NCBI GenBank assembly: GCA_016288005.1
Contig: JAEEXY010000003.1
Location: 1-64,000 of the forward strand
Origin: Lachnospiraceae bacterium
GTDB lineage: Bacteria; Bacillota; Clostridia; Lachnospirales; Lachnospiraceae
Length of the DNA stretch: 64,000 nt
Reading direction: 5' to 3'
In this document: piece by piece, positions 61,454 to 64,000 of the stretch
How the letters are laid out: every line of letters begins with the position of its first letter
Numbering within the stretch: the first letter of the stretch is position 1
The notes under the pieces: model-generated
Databases searched by the model: none
Seen by the model: the letters and a program-made list of their open reading frames with translations, nothing else
Told to the model about the DNA's origin: nothing
Made by a program: the position numbers and the translations under genes

Positions 61454-61469
61454 GTTAGCTATCGCTAAC
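61454..61469. promoter_or_regulatory. Palindromic operator 4 (paired ABC operon)
   Basis: GTTAGCTATCGCTAAC, both arms perfect, 60 bp upstream of the ABC gene start. It overlaps an inverted repeat ATCGCT/AGCGAT (61461-61466 and 61474-61479), which resembles the site in front of the TetR gene. Confidence 0.82.
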
Positions 61470-61491
61470 TCAAGAGCGATAACTTAAACAA

Positions 61492-61514
61492 TAAAAAAGA
61501 GCCTTTCGGCTCTT
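61492..61514 (-). terminator. Terminator of the TetR gene
   Basis: Stem AAGAGCC/GGCTCTT (61497-61503 with 61508-61514), loop TTTC, followed on the minus strand by at least five T. Confidence 0.85.
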
Positions 61515-61516
61515 CT

Positions 61517-62134
61517 CTATCTGATACCCATTATCCTCAGCCATCCCGGCATAAAGAACTCCTGGACCGTATTCAGAAAACTGTCTATCTTATCATTGTC
61601 AAAATCGTGTATGATGGGCTCAAAGCACGCGGTCAGGTACGCTGAAAGCAGCATGTGCAGTTCCTCCTCACTGATATCGATCACCGGATATCCCTTATCC
61701 TTCAGAAATCTGATGGCCTCCAGAAACTCTCTCTGGTTGCTCTCTACATAGTCGTGGACGAAGTTCTCGTATTTGGTCCCCCGTGAGCGTGTCATCAGGA
61801 GGATGAACTCATCCCTTCGCGGAAGTATGACTTCCCTGATCAGGTCTATGAAAGTTTCCCCGAAGAGCTCTTCCTTCGGCGTCCCGCTGTCCAAAAGATC
61901 GTACTTCCTGCCGGTATGCCTGTCCGTCCACGCCTTAATGCTCTCGACCAGCGGTTCGACCATGGCGTTGAACATGGCTTCCTTGTCGTCATAATGCCTG
62001 TAAAGGCCGGCCGAAGTCATACCCGCACGCGCCCCGATGCTCCTGATGGAAGCATCCTCATAGCCTTTTTCAAGGAACTCGTCGCGGATAGCTTTTTTAA
62101 CCTTTTCATGACTGAGTGTTTTATCTCTGGGCAT
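61517..62134 (-). CDS. TetR/AcrR-family transcriptional repressor
   Basis: A 205-aa regulator with the N-terminal TetR helix-turn-helix: AIRDEFLEKGYEDASIRSIG then AGMTSAGLYRHYDDKEAMF, the rest being a divergent ligand-binding helical domain. The start at 62134 follows CGGAG; an earlier in-frame ATG at 62176 would lie at the transcription start and is rejected. It precedes the paired ABC genes on the same strand and is separated from them by a terminator, so it probably represses them and itself. Confidence 0.93.
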   Translation of the reverse strand: MPRDKTLSHEKVKKAIRDEFLEKGYEDASIRSIGARAGMTSAGLYRHYDDKEAMFNAMVEPLVESIKAWTDRHTGRKYDLLDSGTPKEELFGETFIDLIREVILPRRDEFILLMTRSRGTKYENFVHDYVESNQREFLEAIRFLKDKGYPVIDISEEELHMLLSAYLTACFEPIIHDFDNDKIDSFLNTVQEFFMPGWLRIMGIR

Positions 62135-62155
62135 AACGGCAACTCCGAAAAATAA

Positions 62156-62174
62156 GTTATCACTGTTCGCTATC
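62156..62174. promoter_or_regulatory. Probable TetR autoregulatory site
   Basis: GTTATCACTGTTCGCTATC lies at the predicted transcription start of the TetR gene. Its GTGATAAC and TAGCG parts recur near 61454-61482 in front of the ABC genes (AGCGATAAC, GCGATAGC). Confidence 0.5.
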
Positions 62175-62176
62175 AA

Positions 62177-62205
62177 AGATTACTATAATTTCTTTTTCCT
62201 GTCAA
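62177..62205 (-). promoter_or_regulatory. Promoter of the TetR gene
   Basis: TTGACA (62200-62205), 17-bp spacer, weak -10 TAATCT (62177-62182) on the minus strand. Confidence 0.6.
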
Positions 62206-62210
62206 GCATA

Positions 62211-62244
62211 AAAAAAGAGAACCCGCACCTATGTATGCGGGTTC
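62211..62244 (-). terminator. Terminator of the lipase-like gene
   Basis: Stem GAACCCGCA/TGCGGGTTC (62219-62227 with 62236-62244), followed on the minus strand by TCTCTTTTTTT. Confidence 0.85.
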
Positions 62245-62264
62245 CGAAATTTACCGTTTCCGGG

Positions 62265-63902
62265 TCACAGTTCCGATATCATCTTTGCCAGTTCGAGATA
62301 GAACGGCTTAATGTTTATGCGCTTTGTGAGACCTCCCTGGAAAGCCATGTGGTCTCCCCTGAACGTGGGCATTACATACCACCGTCCGGGCTCGGGCACG
62401 GTCCCGTCCGCAAATTTGCTCTGCGGGGCACCCAAAGGCGCGCCGGCGGAGATCTCGTTTACCAGGCCGTCGTTGGGCTGCCAGGCTTTGCCGATCTCGG
62501 TGCCGCCCTTTGTGACGCCCGTATATCTGCTCATGTACATGGCGCCCTTCATGAAAATGCTCTCGGTGATCGAAGGATCGGGAGAAAAGCTCCCGTCCGC
62601 GTTCTCAACCGTTGAGGCGCAGGGATAGGCAAAATAATACACATCCCTGAAAGTGGTTATGCTCTCGTTGAGCGCGAGTGCGTTGTCGATATGCATATCG
62701 TACGACGCGTAATCCCAGGACGCACGGCCGTCAAGCACAGGCTTTGTGCCTTTTGATACCGCGCCTCCGGTCTTCTCGTATTTTTCAGGAATATCTATCG
62801 CGGACAGATCGAAGCTCTTATCCTCGTACATATCGTAGGCCGTGGTCCCGTTCGTGGGTGCCGCGAGCGTTACGACCGCCAGAAGCTTCGCCGTGCTCCC
62901 GCCTTTAAAATACGGTGAAAGGTCCGCCTCATCGGTCACCGCCCGCTCCTCGGCGCTGCCGTCGCGCAGTATCTCTGAAAAGAGACGGATCGTCGCTCCT
63001 CCGAAGGAATGTCCGATAAGAGCTATCTTTGACTGATCAAAGTCGTCTATCAGGGCTTTTCCGGTAAAATCCCTGCCGAACCGCTCATGCCCCGCCGCGC
63101 GGCTGTGCGCCTCGCCGTAATCGACTCTTGTCCCCGCCAGCTGCGCGTACAGCTCGCAGGCTCTGTCCCATGCGCTGCCCGTAGGATCGACAGACGCCGC
63201 ATAACTCTCATATCCGCGGTTGTTCAGGTACCTGATGATGCTGCCGCCCGACAGTCCCCAGTACGGGAAAAACTCGTTTATCGTATCATAGCTGCCCCAG
63301 CCCGAAAGCCCGTGGACAAAAATGTATTTCACATCACTCTCAGCCGGCCTGCGATATCCGACCGCGCCCGAAAGAACACTTACCGCCATGATCAGTACCA
63401 CCATCCATGCCGTAGTCTTTACGGCCCCGAGCTTATTCACACGGAAGAACGGGTACGGTCCGTCGACCTTTCCCGTCGCGTTCAGATAAAGCATCGTAAG
63501 CCCGTACGCGAGTGTCACGATCACGGGAACCCATACCCACAGGATCGAGGCCCTGTCCTCGGCAAAGATATACGATACCGCCGACAACAGCGGGATCAGC
63601 AGGTGATGGAACAGGCCGCTGCCCGAGAAGAGCAGCTCCTTTACCCTGCCTGATACGGGCACCAGTATGCACGCCGTGACGAAAAACGTCATAACTAGCA
63701 TGCCCGTCGCAGTGAACCTCAGCACCTCCACAAAAGCTCTCTGCCCGAATATCACGAGCAGCACAGATGCCGCGCACGCGATCAGGTTGGAGATTATCGT
63801 GTAAAATGTCAGGCCCTTTTTGATGCCCCCGCCGCGTTTACTGACCTTTGCAAATGCAATGATCTCAAGTATTACGATAATCAGATTAAGCAGTCTGGCC
63901 AT
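62265..63902 (-). CDS. Six-helix membrane domain fused to a lipase-like alpha/beta hydrolase
   Basis: A 545-aa protein. Residues 1-190 hold about six hydrophobic helices, with TFYTIISNLIACAAS and GLFHHLLIPLLSAVSYI, resembling the Pr6Pr family of predicted six-helix membrane proteins. After a further helix (about 180-200) the C-terminal 345 residues are a hydrolase close to the staphylococcal/Geobacillus lipase group: oxyanion loop FVHGLSGWG, nucleophile elbow GHSFGG, and RGDHMAFQGG with the catalytic His. It probably cleaves acyl esters at the outer face of the membrane. The 5' end overlaps the upstream partial gene by 17 bp, so it is in an operon. Confidence 0.82.
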   Translation of the reverse strand: MARLLNLIIVILEIIAFAKVSKRGGGIKKGLTFYTIISNLIACAASVLLVIFGQRAFVEVLRFTATGMLVMTFFVTACILVPVSGRVKELLFSGSGLFHHLLIPLLSAVSYIFAEDRASILWVWVPVIVTLAYGLTMLYLNATGKVDGPYPFFRVNKLGAVKTTAWMVVLIMAVSVLSGAVGYRRPAESDVKYIFVHGLSGWGSYDTINEFFPYWGLSGGSIIRYLNNRGYESYAASVDPTGSAWDRACELYAQLAGTRVDYGEAHSRAAGHERFGRDFTGKALIDDFDQSKIALIGHSFGGATIRLFSEILRDGSAEERAVTDEADLSPYFKGGSTAKLLAVVTLAAPTNGTTAYDMYEDKSFDLSAIDIPEKYEKTGGAVSKGTKPVLDGRASWDYASYDMHIDNALALNESITTFRDVYYFAYPCASTVENADGSFSPDPSITESIFMKGAMYMSRYTGVTKGGTEIGKAWQPNDGLVNEISAGAPLGAPQSKFADGTVPEPGRWYVMPTFRGDHMAFQGGLTKRINIKPFYLELAKMISEL

Positions 63903-64000
63903 TTTCTTTCCTCATAAGCTGCTCGACGAGTTCACGCTTTTCATACAGCACGCAACCGCCCTCGTGGTCGTCCAGCAGTATGTCGCCGCTCTGAAGAGCC
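63886..64000 (-). CDS. 3' end of an unidentified gene
   Basis: An open frame entering from the right edge and ending in TAA at 63886. The visible C-terminal 37 residues include LLDDHEGGCVLYEKREL and LMRKENGQTA. It overlaps the lipase-like gene start by 17 bp, which supports it being a real gene. No family recognised from so short a piece. Confidence 0.55.
   Translation of the reverse strand, partial: ALQSGDILLDDHEGGCVLYEKRELVEQLMRKENGQTA

Noticed and set aside
53408-61469. Calling the GTTAGC palindromes a canonical IdeR/DtxR or Fur box
   Set aside because: The arms are similar to a DtxR half-site but the N4 centre and 16-bp length do not match the 19-bp iron box, and there is no GATAAT repeat as in a Fur box.
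1-64000. CRISPR array, rRNA or tRNA genes
   Set aside because: No regularly spaced direct repeats and no recognisable rRNA or tRNA sequences were noticed. A tRNA search was not run, so a missed tRNA cannot be excluded.

Overview
The window looks like chromosome from an anaerobic, polysaccharide-degrading Firmicute, most likely a member of the Lachnospiraceae (Clostridia). Pointers are strong AGGAGG ribosome-binding sites, sigma-A type promoters, YesM/YesN two-component genes, MglA/YtfQ-type sugar ABC components, the [FeFe]-hydrogenase maturases HydE, HydF and HydG, BspA-type leucine-rich repeats, a cytoplasmic GH10 xylanase and CE15-type esterases. No rRNA, tRNA, CRISPR array or intact insertion sequence was seen. 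All assignments come from reading the sequence by eye; no database search was run.

Layout. 1-6.1 kb (minus): sugar-sensing and uptake locus. A lipoprotein sugar-binding protein, a YesM kinase and a YesN regulator precede a second binding protein and a transporter ATPase that runs off the left edge. 6.2-11.1 kb: two cyclic-di-GMP phosphodiesterase-type proteins (degenerate GGDEF-EAL, and HD-GYP with a membrane sensor) flank a 98-residue unknown gene and a 180-bp multi-hairpin repeat. 11.2-16.5 kb: YczE-like membrane protein, split chromate transporter, and an ABC exporter (ATPase plus FtsX-type permease) whose leader looks like a yybP-ykoY manganese riboswitch. 16.7-19 kb: a Gfo/Idh/MocA oxidoreductase, a small membrane protein and a small alarmone synthetase. 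19.3-25.3 kb: a secreted and a cytoplasmic CE15-like esterase flank a macro-domain operon. 25.4-28.4 kb: a chemoreceptor cotranscribed with a sugar-binding lipoprotein. 28.6-31.1 kb: a MazG-like pyrophosphohydrolase overlapping a nuclease-helicase fusion. 31.3-40 kb: housekeeping enzymes, an ABC exporter, a SpoT-like HD protein, and a WYL regulator overlapping a GH10-esterase fusion.

40-50 kb (minus): eight tightly spaced genes, DUF3990, Dus, BspA-like LRR protein, aldo/keto reductase, TM1266-type regulator, HydF, HydE and HydG, so the hydrogenase maturation machinery sits downstream of apparently unrelated genes. 50-62 kb: a likely metal-homeostasis and efflux region with a MATE-AraC-ECF S component operon, a secreted ZinT-like protein, an HMA/DUF6110/P-type ATPase operon, and a TetR gene followed by a paired ABC transporter. 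Four of its promoters carry the palindrome GTTAGC-N4-GCTAAC or a near match, so they probably form one regulon; this is the most interesting observation here. 62-64 kb: a six-TM-domain/lipase fusion and the tail of an unidentified gene.
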